This document shows positions 7,238 to 14,962 of a stretch of 33,616 nt of DNA, piece after piece. The translations under genes and the position numbers were made by a program. How positions within the stretch are numbered: the first letter of the stretch is position 1; each line of letters begins with the position of its first letter. Source of the DNA: Myxococcota bacterium (GTDB lineage: Bacteria > Myxococcota_A > Polyangia > Polyangiales > Polyangiaceae); NCBI GenBank assembly GCA_963169165.1, contig CAUJFL010000070.1:1-33616 (forward strand). Direction: 5' to 3'. The notes beneath the pieces are model-generated. The model had not been told where the DNA came from and did not search any database. It saw nothing but the letters and a program-made list of their open reading frames with translations.

Positions 7238-8099
7238 CCGCGCGGTCGGGCGTGCGCAGTTGCACGAGCGGGCGGAGATCGACGCGGCACGTGTGCCCGC
7301 CGTGCTTCGGGATGGTCTGCGTGAGGTGATATTTCATCCCGAACACCGACGCGATCCCCGACTGATATTGCCCGAAGATGCCGCAGTGCATCCCGCCCCA
7401 GCCGGGCGCGGTCCACCACGGGCACGCGGTGCCCTCGAGGTAGCCCGTCATCTTCGCGCCGTCGGTCGCGTGCCAGTGCTCGGGGTTCACCCGAAAGACG
7501 TACTCGCCCATGCGCAGCACCTCGATCGCGCTGTCGGGGTGATCGGGCAACCCGAGGGCGCGCTTCATCGTCGCGGCGTAGCGCGCGCCGCCCTCGAAGC
7601 ACACGCGCCCGAGGATCGCGTTGGCCCCCTTCAGGGTCTTGGGGAGCTCCTCGGTGAGCGCGATCAGCGTCTCGCCGAGGTGGGTGGTCAGCTCCTCCCA
7701 CCGCTGGCCTGCGCTCATCGGCGCGATCCAGCGCAGCGCGCGCGCGTGGTCGAGCCACGACGACGGCGCGCCGCCGACCTCCGCGAACACGAACGCGCCG
7801 CGCGGGCGGAGCGCGGTGAGGGACAGCGCGCCCATCACGAGGCCAATCGCGCGCGGCTCGCGCTCGGTCGACGGCAGCCCCGGGTGCGCCGCCCGCAAGA
7901 GCTCGTAGCGTCTGCGCCACGCGCGCGCCGTGGTGCGCGAGAGCAGCGCCTCGGCCGCTCGTGGACCGCCGACGTGCGGCGCGAGCCCCGCGCGAAACAT
8001 CCGATAATAGCTCGACAGCCCGTCGGCCGCGAGCGCGTGCAGCAGCGTCTTCGGGAGCACCTCGCGCCGCATCGCCTCGCGCATCGCCTCGGTCAGCAT
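7233..8099 (-). CDS. Unknown protein with C-terminal Cys/His motif
   Basis: 288 residues, not confidently assigned. Residues 1-150 are mostly helical, with a hydrophobic stretch around 83-97. The C-terminal part (about 190-275) contains C226, C239, H238 and C271 in the setting CPWW, GMHCGIFGQYQSG and KHGGHTCRVDL. That layout (Cys, then Cys followed by a glycine-rich helix, then a late Gly-x-x-Cys before a beta strand) resembles small-molecule or metal-binding domains of the V4R or thiazoline-carboxylate-hydrolase type, but the match is only by eye. There is no signal peptide. The start has a complete promoter-like arrangement just before it. The serine hydrolase gene lies 43 bases upstream on the same strand. 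Confidence 0.7.
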   Translation of the reverse strand: MLTEAMREAMRREVLPKTLLHALAADGLSSYYRMFRAGLAPHVGGPRAAEALLSRTTARAWRRRYELLRAAHPGLPSTEREPRAIGLVMGALSLTALRPRGAFVFAEVGGAPSSWLDHARALRWIAPMSAGQRWEELTTHLGETLIALTEELPKTLKGANAILGRVCFEGGARYAATMKRALGLPDHPDSAIEVLRMGEYVFRVNPEHWHATDGAKMTGYLEGTACPWWTAPGWGGMHCGIFGQYQSGIASVFGMKYHLTQTIPKHGGHTCRVDLRPLVQLRTPDRAA

Positions 8100-8134
8100 G
8101 ACCCGATGGTCTCGCCTCGCGGGCCGTCGCGCAA
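8100..8134 (-). promoter_or_regulatory. Leaderless-type promoter for the gene starting at 8099
   Basis: On the minus strand TTGCGC (8134 to 8129), a 17-base spacer, GACCAT (8111 to 8106) and 6 bases to the ATG. The same arrangement and the same -35 hexamer occur before the gene at 18902. It lies in the 43-base gap after the serine hydrolase gene. Confidence 0.45.
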
Positions 8135-8142
8135 CCGCGGAG

Positions 8143-9384
8143 CTACTTGGCCGTCACGCGCGCGATCGTCCGCGCGACGTTGAGCCAGCGCACCTGGCCC
8201 GGCGTCACGAACGGCTTGCCGCTGGTCAGGAGCGCGACCGAGATGTCGCGCGCAGGGTCGGCCCACGCGACCACGCTGGTGAAGCCGAGGTGCCCGAAGG
8301 CGCGCTCGGTGTCGGCGCCATAGAGGCTGAGCCGCCTGGCGCCGAGCATGAACCCGGTGCCGTACCGCATCGGCAGACCGAGCGTCTGGTCGACCTCGAG
8401 GTAGCTCGTCTCGGCGACGGCGCGCCGCACCGTGCGGCGCTCGAGCACGCGGACGCCGCCGAGCTCGCCGTCGCGCAGCAAGGCCTCGAACAACCTGCAG
8501 GTGTCGTTCGCGGTCGAGACGATGTTGCCCGACGGGACGACCGCGCGAAGCCACGCGTCGCGGTTCGACACCTCGACCGCTCGACGCAGCGGGATCCCGA
8601 GCGAGCGCTCGAGCATCCACGCGAGCGGCGGCACCGGCGGGAGGCCGGTGAACGCGTTCTCGGCGACGACGTCGAGCGGGCCGTCGGGCACACCGTATTC
8701 GATCGACGAGAGGCCGAGCGGCGCGGTCAGCCACTCGCGCAGCAGGGTCCGCAGCGGGCGCCCCGTGACCACCTGCAACACCTCACCGAGCAGGTAGCCG
8801 CCGGTCAGCGCGTGGTACGCGAGGCGCCTCCCCGGGGCGGAGAGCGGGCGCGCGTCGCACAGCACCTCGAGGATCCGCGGCCAGTCGGTCAGCACCTGCT
8901 CGTCGATCTTCGCGTCGGGCAGCGACGGGAGCCCGGCGCGGTGAACCATCAGCTGCCGAAGCGTGATCGCGCCCTTGTCGTGGCGCGCGAACGCCGGGAC
9001 GAAATCCGCGACCGCGTCGTCGAGGTGCAGCAGGCCGCGCTCCTCGGCCATGTGAACGAGCACCGCCGTCACCGCCTTGGCCGCAGAGAACAGGCAGAAG
9101 CGCGTGTCGGGCGTCGCCCGCACCTTGGCGCCGGTCGGGCGGGGCGAGTTGCCGCGCGCGTGCCCGATCGTGCGGTCGAGCACGACGTGGCCTCGTCGGC
9201 GGAGGCAGAGCGCGATCGCCGGGTGCAGCCCGGAGGCGTAGAGCCCCTCGACCGTCGCCCAGATCTCGTCGACGTCACGCCGGGTCAGGCCCGCGTCACC
9301 CGGCGGCGCCTCGGCGCCCTCGCGCGCGACGGTGACCTCGTGGAGCGGCGCGGGGAGCACCGACGTCGAGAGCCGAGGCAGCAT
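8143..9384 (-). CDS. Serine hydrolase of the beta-lactamase/esterase fold
   Basis: 413 residues. SxxK motif S100-A-A-K103 within FSAAKAVTA, a Tyr motif Y190-H-A, and a GHLG segment near the C-terminus in the position of the KTG box give the three catalytic elements of class C-type beta-lactamases, DD-peptidases and EstB-like esterases. LDDAVADFVPAF and LRQLMVHRAGLP are family landmarks. No N-terminal signal peptide is evident, so a cytoplasmic esterase or transesterase is more likely than a secreted beta-lactamase. Genomes of this type carry many paralogues and the substrate cannot be read from sequence. A -10-like TAGGAT lies 8 bases before the ATG. It is divergent from clpS. Confidence 0.88.
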   Translation of the reverse strand: MLPRLSTSVLPAPLHEVTVAREGAEAPPGDAGLTRRDVDEIWATVEGLYASGLHPAIALCLRRRGHVVLDRTIGHARGNSPRPTGAKVRATPDTRFCLFSAAKAVTAVLVHMAEERGLLHLDDAVADFVPAFARHDKGAITLRQLMVHRAGLPSLPDAKIDEQVLTDWPRILEVLCDARPLSAPGRRLAYHALTGGYLLGEVLQVVTGRPLRTLLREWLTAPLGLSSIEYGVPDGPLDVVAENAFTGLPPVPPLAWMLERSLGIPLRRAVEVSNRDAWLRAVVPSGNIVSTANDTCRLFEALLRDGELGGVRVLERRTVRRAVAETSYLEVDQTLGLPMRYGTGFMLGARRLSLYGADTERAFGHLGFTSVVAWADPARDISVALLTSGKPFVTPGQVRWLNVARTIARVTAK

Positions 9385-9398
9385 CGCGCGCCATCCTA
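9385..9398 (-). promoter_or_regulatory. -10-like element for the serine hydrolase gene
   Basis: On the minus strand TAGGAT (9398 to 9393; four of six consensus bases) lies 8 bases before the ATG at 9384. No -35 of quality is seen. Confidence 0.4.
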
Positions 9399-9433
9399 CT
9401 TGCCCTCGGAGGCTTCGGGGTTAGGTTGTCTGC

Positions 9434-9449
9434 TACTTTTCGACCCGAC
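9434..9449 (+). promoter_or_regulatory. -10-like element for clpS
   Basis: TGCTACTTT (9431-9439) is an extended -10 form with hexamer TACTTT at 9434-9439, 10 bases before the ATG at 9450. There is no Shine-Dalgarno sequence before this ATG. Confidence 0.4.
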
Positions 9450-9776
9450 ATGGCGACGGCACCCAGGCGCGGCGCGCCCGAGCGCGAAGGCGACACGGCC
9501 ACGAAGGAGCGACCCAAGGTCGATCCGCCGCGGAGGTACAAGGTCCTCTTCCACAACGACGACTACACGACGATGGAGTTCGTCATCCTCGTCCTCATGC
9601 GGTTCTTCCACAAAGAGGAGACCGACGCCTACCACCTCATGCTGACAGTCCACCACAAGGGCATGGCCGTCGTCGGCGCCTACACGCGCGACATCGCCGA
9701 GACCAAGGCCGCGGCCGCCACCGACTTCGCGCGCGAGAACGGCTTCCCACTGCTGATCACCTCCGAGCCCGAGTGA
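9450..9776 (+). CDS. clpS: ClpS adaptor for the Clp protease
   Basis: 108 residues from the ATG at 9450; a TTG 24 bases upstream is possible but the ATG sits at the right distance from a -10-like element. A flexible N-terminal tail (1-28) leads to the ClpS core: HNDDYTTMEFVI with the N-degron pocket residues N36, D37, D38 and T40, and VHHKG with H68. The usual Pro after DDYT is Thr41. ClpS binds proteins with bulky hydrophobic N-terminal residues and hands them to ClpA for degradation by ClpAP. clpA follows after 7 bases, the classic pairing, so they are almost certainly one operon. Confidence 0.95.
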   Translation: MATAPRRGAPEREGDTATKERPKVDPPRRYKVLFHNDDYTTMEFVILVLMRFFHKEETDAYHLMLTVHHKGMAVVGAYTRDIAETKAAAATDFARENGFPLLITSEPE

Positions 9777-9783
9777 CCCCCCG

Positions 9784-12063
9784 ATGAAGATCTCCTCCGA
9801 AGTGCAGGTGGCCTTCTCGATGGCCGCGCGCGAAGCCGAAGAGCGCGGGCACGAGTACGTCACGGTCGAGCACCTGGTCTACGCGCTCACGTTCGACGAC
9901 GCCGTGCGCGGCATCCTCCGCAAGGTCGGCGGCGACCCCGACGAGCTGCGCGCGTCGCTCACCAACTTCTTCGAGAGCTCGCTCGAGAGCGTCGAGCTCG
10001 ACGCGAGCCCGCAGCCGTCGATCGGCTTCCAGCGCGTCGTGCAGCGCGCGGCGGCGCACGTGCAGTCGTCGGGCAAGGAGCAGCTCGAGGGCAAGAACCT
10101 CCTCGTCGCCGTGTTCTCCGAGCCCGACTCGTTCGCGCTCACGCTGCTGAAGGGGCAGGGCGTCTCGCGGCTCGATCTCGTCTCGTTCCTCTCGCACGGC
10201 GGCACGCCGCTGATCGGGAGCGGGCGCATGACCCGGAGAGAGCCCGAAGGGCAGGGCGGGCGCGCCGCCGAGGGCGACGACGACGACGAGCCGAGCGCCC
10301 CCGACGACGCGCTCTCCGCGTTCGCGGTCTGCCTCAACGAAGAGGCGAAGGCCGGCCGCGTCGATCCGCTCGTGGGCCGCGAGCTCGAGATCCAGCGCTG
10401 CGTGCAGATCCTCGCGCGCCGCCGCAAGAACAACCCGATGCTCGTCGGCGACGCGGGCGTCGGCAAGACCGCGATCGCCGAGGGCCTCGCGTGGAAGATC
10501 GTCCGCGGCGAGGTGCCCGAGGCGATGCGCGACGCGGAGGTGTGGGCGCTCGATCTCGGCGCGCTGATCGCCGGCACGCGCTACCGCGGCGACTTCGAGA
10601 ACCGCCTGAAGGCCGTCATCAAGGAGATCGAGACGCGTCCCGGCGCCATCCTCTTCATCGACGAATTGCACACGATCATGGGCGCGGGGCAGGTCTCCGG
10701 CGGCACGCTCGACGCGTCCAACCTGCTGAAGCCCGCGCTGTCGCAGGGCAAGATCCGCGTGCTCGGCTCGACGACGTTCCAGGAGTTCCGCTCGCACATC
10801 GAGAAGGACCGCGCGCTCGCGCGCCGCTTCCAGAAGGTCGACGTGAACGAGCCGTCCGTGCAGGAGACGATCGAGATCCTGGAGGGCCTGCAGAGCCGCT
10901 TCGAGGAGTTCCACGGCGTCACCTACGAGCCCGCGGCGATCGAGGGCGCGGCGCACCTCTCCGCGCGCTATCTCCCCGACAAGCGCCTGCCCGACAAGGC
11001 GATCGATCTCATCGACGAGGCGGGCGCCGCGGCCAAGCTGCTGCTCGGCAAGGGCGCCGTGGTCGGCGCGGCCGAGGTCGAGGCCGTCGTCGCGAAGATG
11101 GCCCAGGTCCCGCCGAAGCAGGTGACGACCGACGCGAAGGAGCAGCTCTCCAGGCTGCAGCCCGCGCTGCTCGACGTCATCTACGGGCAAGACGAGGCGG
11201 TCGCGCGGCTCGTCTCGACGATCAAGATGGCGCGCGCGGGGCTGCGCAGCCCCGACAAGCCGATCGGCTCGTTCTTGTTCTCCGGGCCGACCGGGGTCGG
11301 CAAGACCGAGGTCGCGAAGCAGCTCGCCAAGATCCTCGGGATCGGTTTCTTGAGGTTCGACATGAGCGAGTACATGGAGCGCCACGCCGTCTCGCGGCTC
11401 ATCGGCGCGCCGCCCGGCTACGTCGGCTTCGATCAGGGCGGGCTGCTCACCGAGGCGGTCGCCAAGACGCCGCACGCGGTGCTGCTGCTCGACGAGATCG
11501 AGAAGGCGCACCCCGAGATCTTCAACGTCCTCTTGCAGGTGATGGACCACGGCAAGCTCACCGACAACACGGGCAAGGTGGCCGATTTTCGCCACGTCGT
11601 GCTCGTCATGACCAGCAACGTCGGCGCGCGCGAGCTCGACAAGAACAAGCTCGGCTTCGGTGAGCGCACGACGCTCGGCGACGACGATCGCTCCTACAAG
11701 AACGCGTTCCCTCCCGAGTTCCGCAACCGCCTCGACGCGCGCATCGCGTTCCAGTCGCTGCGCCCCGAGACGATGCTGAAGATCGTCGACAAGTTCTTGA
11801 AGGAGCTGTCCGCGCAGCTCGCCGATCGCGACGTCACGCTCACCGCGTCCGACGCGGCCCGCTCGTACCTGGCCGACAAGGGCTATGACCGTGCGCTCGG
11901 CGCCCGGCCGCTCGCGAGGCTCATCGACGACGAGCTGAAGCGCCCGCTCTCCGATCTGATCCTGTTCGGCGCGCTCGAGCGGGGGGGCACGGTCGACGTC
12001 GAGCTGTCCGACGGCGCGCTCGTGCTCCACGCCGCCGCGCGCCCCGAGCCTCCTCCGAGCTGA
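9784..12063 (+). CDS. clpA: ClpA, AAA+ unfoldase of the ClpAP protease
   Basis: 759 residues, matching E. coli ClpA in length. Clp N-domain repeats occupy about 1-145. The first AAA+ domain has Walker A GDAGVGKT (222-229) and Walker [10 protein letters not shown]. The second has Walker A GPTGVGKT (501-508) and [12 protein letters not shown]. The tripeptide LGF (623-625) after the second Walker B is the loop that docks on ClpP. The coiled middle domain of ClpB is absent, which separates it from ClpB and ClpC. It unfolds substrates, including those delivered by ClpS, and threads them into ClpP. No clpP is in the window. It starts 7 bases after clpS without its own ribosome site. Confidence 0.97.
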   Translation: MKISSEVQVAFSMAAREAEERGHEYVTVEHLVYALTFDDAVRGILRKVGGDPDELRASLTNFFESSLESVELDASPQPSIGFQRVVQRAAAHVQSSGKEQLEGKNLLVAVFSEPDSFALTLLKGQGVSRLDLVSFLSHGGTPLIGSGRMTRREPEGQGGRAAEGDDDDEPSAPDDALSAFAVCLNEEAKAGRVDPLVGRELEIQRCVQILARRRKNNPMLVGDAGVGKTAIAEGLAWKIVRGEVPEAMRDAEVWALDLGALIAGTRYRGDFENRLKAVIKEIETRPGAILFIDELHTIMGAGQVSGGTLDASNLLKPALSQGKIRVLGSTTFQEFRSHIEKDRALARRFQKVDVNEPSVQETIEILEGLQSRFEEFHGVTYEPAAIEGAAHLSARYLPDKRLPDKAIDLIDEAGAAAKLLLGKGAVVGAAEVEAVVAKMAQVPPKQVTTDAKEQLSRLQPALLDVIYGQDEAVARLVSTIKMARAGLRSPDKPIGSFLFSGPTGVGKTEVAKQLAKILGIGFLRFDMSEYMERHAVSRLIGAPPGYVGFDQGGLLTEAVAKTPHAVLLLDEIEKAHPEIFNVLLQVMDHGKLTDNTGKVADFRHVVLVMTSNVGARELDKNKLGFGERTTLGDDDRSYKNAFPPEFRNRLDARIAFQSLRPETMLKIVDKFLKELSAQLADRDVTLTASDAARSYLADKGYDRALGARPLARLIDDELKRPLSDLILFGALERGGTVDVELSDGALVLHAAARPEPPPS

Positions 12064-12078
12064 ACCCGCGCAGAGTTC

Positions 12079-12119
12079 TTGACGAAGCGCAGGTTTGTTT
12101 GGTGTGCTCCGCGCCTCGG
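12079..12119 (+). promoter_or_regulatory. Promoter of the cytochrome c lipoprotein gene
   Basis: TTGACG (12079-12084), an 18-base spacer and TGTGCT (12103-12108), 11 bases before the ATG at 12120. The -35 is one of the best in the window; the -10 is weak. No Shine-Dalgarno is present. Confidence 0.4.
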
Positions 12120-12845
12120 ATGAAGACGCGCTCCCTCTCCCTCGCTCTCCTCGGGTCCGTCGCCGCGGCCGCGCTCGTCGCGGCGTGCGGCGGATCCTCG
12201 CCCGCGCCCGAGGTGCCGCCCGCGCCCTCCGCGACCGCCCCGGCGCCCACCGCGCCGCCGCCCGCCAGCACCGCCGCGCTGCCGCCGCCGCCCGCGTCGA
12301 CCGCGCCGCCCGAGACTCCCCCGCCGCCCGCCAAGAAGGCGATGCCCGAGGTCGCCGCGAGCAAGCTCGCCGACGATCTCAAGGCGATCGGGCTCGACAT
12401 CAACAAGCTGCCGAAGATGTCCGCGCTGAAGGCCGATCAGCGCAGCAAGGTCATGCCGATCCTCAAGAAGGCGACGGGCATGGACTGCAAGGACTGCCAC
12501 GAGGACAAGAACTTCAAGAAGGACACGCCCCACAAGGCGATCGCCCGCAAGATGTGGGACGAGTTCGTCGTGCCGATGAAGCTCGCGAGCGGCCCGCTCT
12601 TCTGCGACTCGTGCCACCAGGGCACCAACCACCAGCTCGACCGCAAGGACAAGGACGGCGTCGGCGCCTACATGGACGCGCAGTTCGTGAAGAAGCTCTC
12701 GAAGAAGGATGGCAAGGAGGTCAAGTGCGACACCTGCCACTCCGACATGGAAATGAAGATCTTCGAGAAGCTCTGGAAGACCAAGATGACCCACGCGTCG
12801 GTCGACGCCGAGGCCGTTCGAGGCTTCGTGGTCGGCATGCGCTGA
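12120..12845 (+). CDS. Three-haem cytochrome c lipoprotein
   Basis: 241 residues. A lipoprotein signal peptide ends at LVAAC with C23 as the lipidated residue. A Pro/Ala/Thr spacer (about 24-75) follows. The C-terminal half has three haem c attachment motifs: CKDCH (C123-H127), CDSCH (C162-H166) and CDTCH (C203-H207). It should therefore be lipid-anchored with the haems in the periplasm or at the surface, acting in electron transfer or redox sensing. I see no partner redox gene next to it. The ATG at 12120 is chosen over an in-frame GTG at 12099 because it opens the signal peptide directly. A strong intrinsic terminator follows. Function beyond electron transfer cannot be stated. Confidence 0.88.
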   Translation: MKTRSLSLALLGSVAAAALVAACGGSSPAPEVPPAPSATAPAPTAPPPASTAALPPPPASTAPPETPPPPAKKAMPEVAASKLADDLKAIGLDINKLPKMSALKADQRSKVMPILKKATGMDCKDCHEDKNFKKDTPHKAIARKMWDEFVVPMKLASGPLFCDSCHQGTNHQLDRKDKDGVGAYMDAQFVKKLSKKDGKEVKCDTCHSDMEMKIFEKLWKTKMTHASVDAEAVRGFVVGMR

Positions 12846-12874
12846 AGGGCGCGCCTCCGCAGCGCTCGTCGGGC

Positions 12875-12914
12875 GGCGCCGTTCCCTCTCGTGGGGAGCG
12901 GCGCCTTCGCTTTT
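12875..12914 (+). terminator. Intrinsic terminator after the cytochrome gene
   Basis: A 12-base stem (12875-12886 with 12894-12905; one G-U pair) encloses a 7-base loop and is followed by TTCGCTTTT. It ends the plus-strand cytochrome transcript just before the convergent minus-strand gene's stop codon at 12921. Confidence 0.8.
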
Positions 12915-12920
12915 GGCGGT

Positions 12921-13196
12921 TCACGCGGCCCGCACGAGCCTGGCGCCAGCGGGGCGCCGCAGCCTGGGGAGGCGCCGCCCCTGGAGCGACGCGCCGATCG
13001 CGAAGCCCACGAGCGTCAGCCTCATCGTGGTCGCGTCGAGGTAGCCCTGCGCGTGCAGGCGCGACACGATCTCGCGGAGGTCGACCTTGCGCACGCCGAG
13101 CGTCTCGACGAGCGTGGCGAGGGTCATCGGGCGCCGACGCTGCTGAGCGCGGGCGAGAGCACGGAGGATGTGAGCGGCCAGGTGGTTGGGTTGCAT
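12921..13196 (-). CDS. Small winged-helix DNA-binding regulator
   Basis: 91 residues. HILRALARAQQRRRPMTLATLV, LGVRKVDLREIVSRLHAQGY and a following short strand give the pattern of a compact winged helix-turn-helix, with ETLGVRKVDLREIVSRLHAQ as the helix-turn-helix (about 31-50). There is no sensor domain, and the basic C-terminus (GRRLPRLRRPAGARLVRAA) may also contact DNA. An AGGAG site (13204-13208 on the minus strand) lies 7 bases before the ATG, unlike most first genes here, so this mRNA has a normal leader. An inverted repeat TGTAC-N9-GTACA lies in that leader region and may be its own operator. Target genes are unknown; the neighbouring MCE gene is an obvious candidate. Confidence 0.7.
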   Translation of the reverse strand: MQPNHLAAHILRALARAQQRRRPMTLATLVETLGVRKVDLREIVSRLHAQGYLDATTMRLTLVGFAIGASLQGRRLPRLRRPAGARLVRAA

Positions 13197-13203
13197 GGGT
13201 TGA

Positions 13204-13208
13204 CTCCT
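13204..13208 (-). promoter_or_regulatory. Shine-Dalgarno site of the winged-helix gene
   Basis: AGGAG on the minus strand, 7 bases before the ATG at 13196. Confidence 0.65.
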
Positions 13209-13214
13209 ACGCCA

Positions 13215-13233
13215 TGTACTGAACGTGTGTACA
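13215..13233. promoter_or_regulatory. Candidate operator TGTAC-N9-GTACA
   Basis: An exact 5-base inverted repeat with half-sites 14 bases apart, 18 bases before the regulator's ATG and just downstream (minus strand) of a -10-like CATAAA (13240 to 13235). Position and symmetry fit autoregulation by a dimeric winged-helix protein. Confidence 0.4.
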
Positions 13234-13452
13234 GTTTATGGCAGCGATTTTTTGGAAGCGCGTCAGTTCGATAAGTGGGACTGCGCGTTCAGGGGTAGTG
13301 AAGCTCGCCTACATTGGCCCACTTTTCTGCGCCGATTTCTCGTAACACGTGGAAATCAAACGAGATTTTCACCGTGATCGCTTGTGCTGATTTTCGTTGT
13401 CGCGCGAACAATCCAGCGACGACGTCGCGCGGTTCACTGAACGTTTTCGGGG
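13234..13452. other. AT-rich spacer with hairpins between divergent genes
   Basis: Most of the 293-base gap between 13196 and 13490 is clearly AT-richer than the rest of the window. It contains a 9-base stem hairpin (13349-13357 with 13364-13372, one G-U pair, 6-base loop) and a 7-base inverted repeat AAGTGGG (13273-13279) / CCCACTT (13318-13324) followed by TT. No convincing open frame is seen. It may hold regulatory sites or a small structured RNA; nothing here identifies a known RNA family. Confidence 0.35.
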
Positions 13453-13489
13453 TTGGGGAGCCGGGCGAAGCCTGCTACTTCGTGTCCAG
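13453..13489 (+). promoter_or_regulatory. Leaderless-type promoter of the MCE gene
   Basis: TTGGGG (13453-13458), a 17-base spacer and an extended -10 TGCTACTTC (hexamer TACTTC 13476-13481), then 8 bases to the ATG at 13490. This is the most complete promoter match in the window. Confidence 0.5.
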
Positions 13490-14962
13490 ATGTCGGAGTG
13501 GACCCGTACGGCGAAGGTCGGAGCGTTCTCGCTCGTGCTCATCGTCGCCGGCGGCGCCCTCTATGGCCTGGTCGGCAAGAGCCGCATGGGCAAGCAGGGG
13601 ATCACCGTCTACGCGACCTTCCGCGACGCGACGGGCCTCGCGCCGCTCTCCCGCGTGCAGATGGCTGGCATCGCCGTCGGGAACATCGCGGCCATCCGCC
13701 TCACGCCCGAGGGGCGCGCGCGGGTCGAGATCAAGATCGACAAGGGCGTCGTGCTGCACGACGACGCGTCGGTCGCGAAGCAGACCGCGACCCTGCTGTC
13801 CGAGCCGTTCCTGGCGCTGACCCCCGGCGCGATGGGCTCGCCCGAGGTCGTCGACGGCGCCGAGCTGCGCAACGTCGTCGAGCCCTACACGACCGACCAG
13901 ATCCTGCAGAAGGTCGGCGACATCACGACCGACGTGCGCCAGGTCACCAACAAGCTCGCGCGCACCTTCGGCAGCGACGAGGGCGAGGCGCAGATGAAGG
14001 GCATCCTGCGCAACATCGAGGCGGCGACCGCGACCCTCTCGACGATCGCGGCCGAGAACCGCCTCAGCATCCGCCGCACCATGCAGAACGTCGAGGGCAT
14101 CACCGCCGACGCGCGACCCAAGACCAAGAAGGTGCTCTCCAACGTCGATGACGCGACCGATCGCCTCGCGACGATCCTGCGCGACAACCAGCCCGACATC
14201 CGCGCGACCGTGCGCTCGACGCGCGAGACCATGGACCGCGCGACGCGCATCAGCGCGCGCCTCGACAGCGCGATGGGGCACGTCGACAGCATCACCGGCC
14301 GCATCGATCGCGGCGAGGGCACGGTGGGCCGCCTCACGAAGGACGACGCCCTGATCGACGAGGTGCAAGGCGCGGCCGAGGGTGTCAACGAGCTGGTCGG
14401 CTCGATCGCGCGGCTGCAGACGATCGTCGGGCTGCGCAGCGACTACAATTTCCTGTCGAACAGCATCAAGAACTACCTCGAGGTGCGCATCCAGCCCCGC
14501 GAGGACAAGTACTACCTCATCGAGCTGGTCAACGATCCCCGCGGGCGCACGACGTTCCAGCAGATCGACGAGTCGACGACCGATCCGACCAGGCCCGCGC
14601 ACTCGCGCACCGTGCGCTACGTGACCGAGAACTCGCTCCGCTTCTCGATCCAGTTCGCGCGGCGGCTCGGGCCGTTCACCGGTCGCTTCGGCCTGAAGGA
14701 GTCGACCGGCGGCGTGGGCTTGATCTTTCACGCGCTCGACGACCGCTTCGAGGTGCAACAAGATCTGTTCGGCTTCGGTGAGCAGCTGATCCCGCGGTAC
14801 CGCGTGTCGTTCACCTACGAGTTCGTGCGGCGCCTGTGGCTGCTCGGCGGCGTGGACAACCTGTTCGATCGGGACCGGCGCGACTATTTCGTCGGCCTGA
14901 ACCTGCGCTTCACCGACGACGATCTGAAGGCGTTCCTGTTCTTCGCGCCGAAGCCCACGTGA
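13490..14962 (+). CDS. MCE/MlaD-family lipid transport protein with barrel-like C-terminus
   Basis: 490 residues from the ATG at 13490. One N-terminal membrane helix (about 8-28) leads to an MCE domain (about 38-115; VYATFRDATGL, VQMAGIAVGNI, LTPEGRARVEIKI). A long helical region follows (about 130-310) with repeated amphipathic segments, typical of MCE needle-like stalks. The last 170 residues are unlike E. coli MlaD: alternating strands such as LRFSIQFARRLG, GRFGLKESTGGVGLIF and RDYFVGLNLRFTDDDLKAFL look like an outer-membrane beta-barrel or barrel-derived sheet. MCE proteins carry lipids between inner and outer membranes with an MlaFE-type transporter, which is not encoded nearby. Alternative starts upstream are less likely because the promoter overlaps them. 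Confidence 0.85.
   Translation: MSEWTRTAKVGAFSLVLIVAGGALYGLVGKSRMGKQGITVYATFRDATGLAPLSRVQMAGIAVGNIAAIRLTPEGRARVEIKIDKGVVLHDDASVAKQTATLLSEPFLALTPGAMGSPEVVDGAELRNVVEPYTTDQILQKVGDITTDVRQVTNKLARTFGSDEGEAQMKGILRNIEAATATLSTIAAENRLSIRRTMQNVEGITADARPKTKKVLSNVDDATDRLATILRDNQPDIRATVRSTRETMDRATRISARLDSAMGHVDSITGRIDRGEGTVGRLTKDDALIDEVQGAAEGVNELVGSIARLQTIVGLRSDYNFLSNSIKNYLEVRIQPREDKYYLIELVNDPRGRTTFQQIDESTTDPTRPAHSRTVRYVTENSLRFSIQFARRLGPFTGRFGLKESTGGVGLIFHALDDRFEVQQDLFGFGEQLIPRYRVSFTYEFVRRLWLLGGVDNLFDRDRRDYFVGLNLRFTDDDLKAFLFFAPKPT

Noticed and set aside
8143-9384. Antibiotic-resistance beta-lactamase
   Set aside because: The catalytic fold is right, but there is no signal peptide and the family is mostly esterases and peptidases; resistance cannot be claimed.
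9757-12030. Long open frame antisense to clpA
   Set aside because: It mirrors the clpA codons, a common effect of strong G/C third-base bias; its product is Arg/Glu/Leu/Val-rich with no fold, while the sense frame is a clear ClpA.
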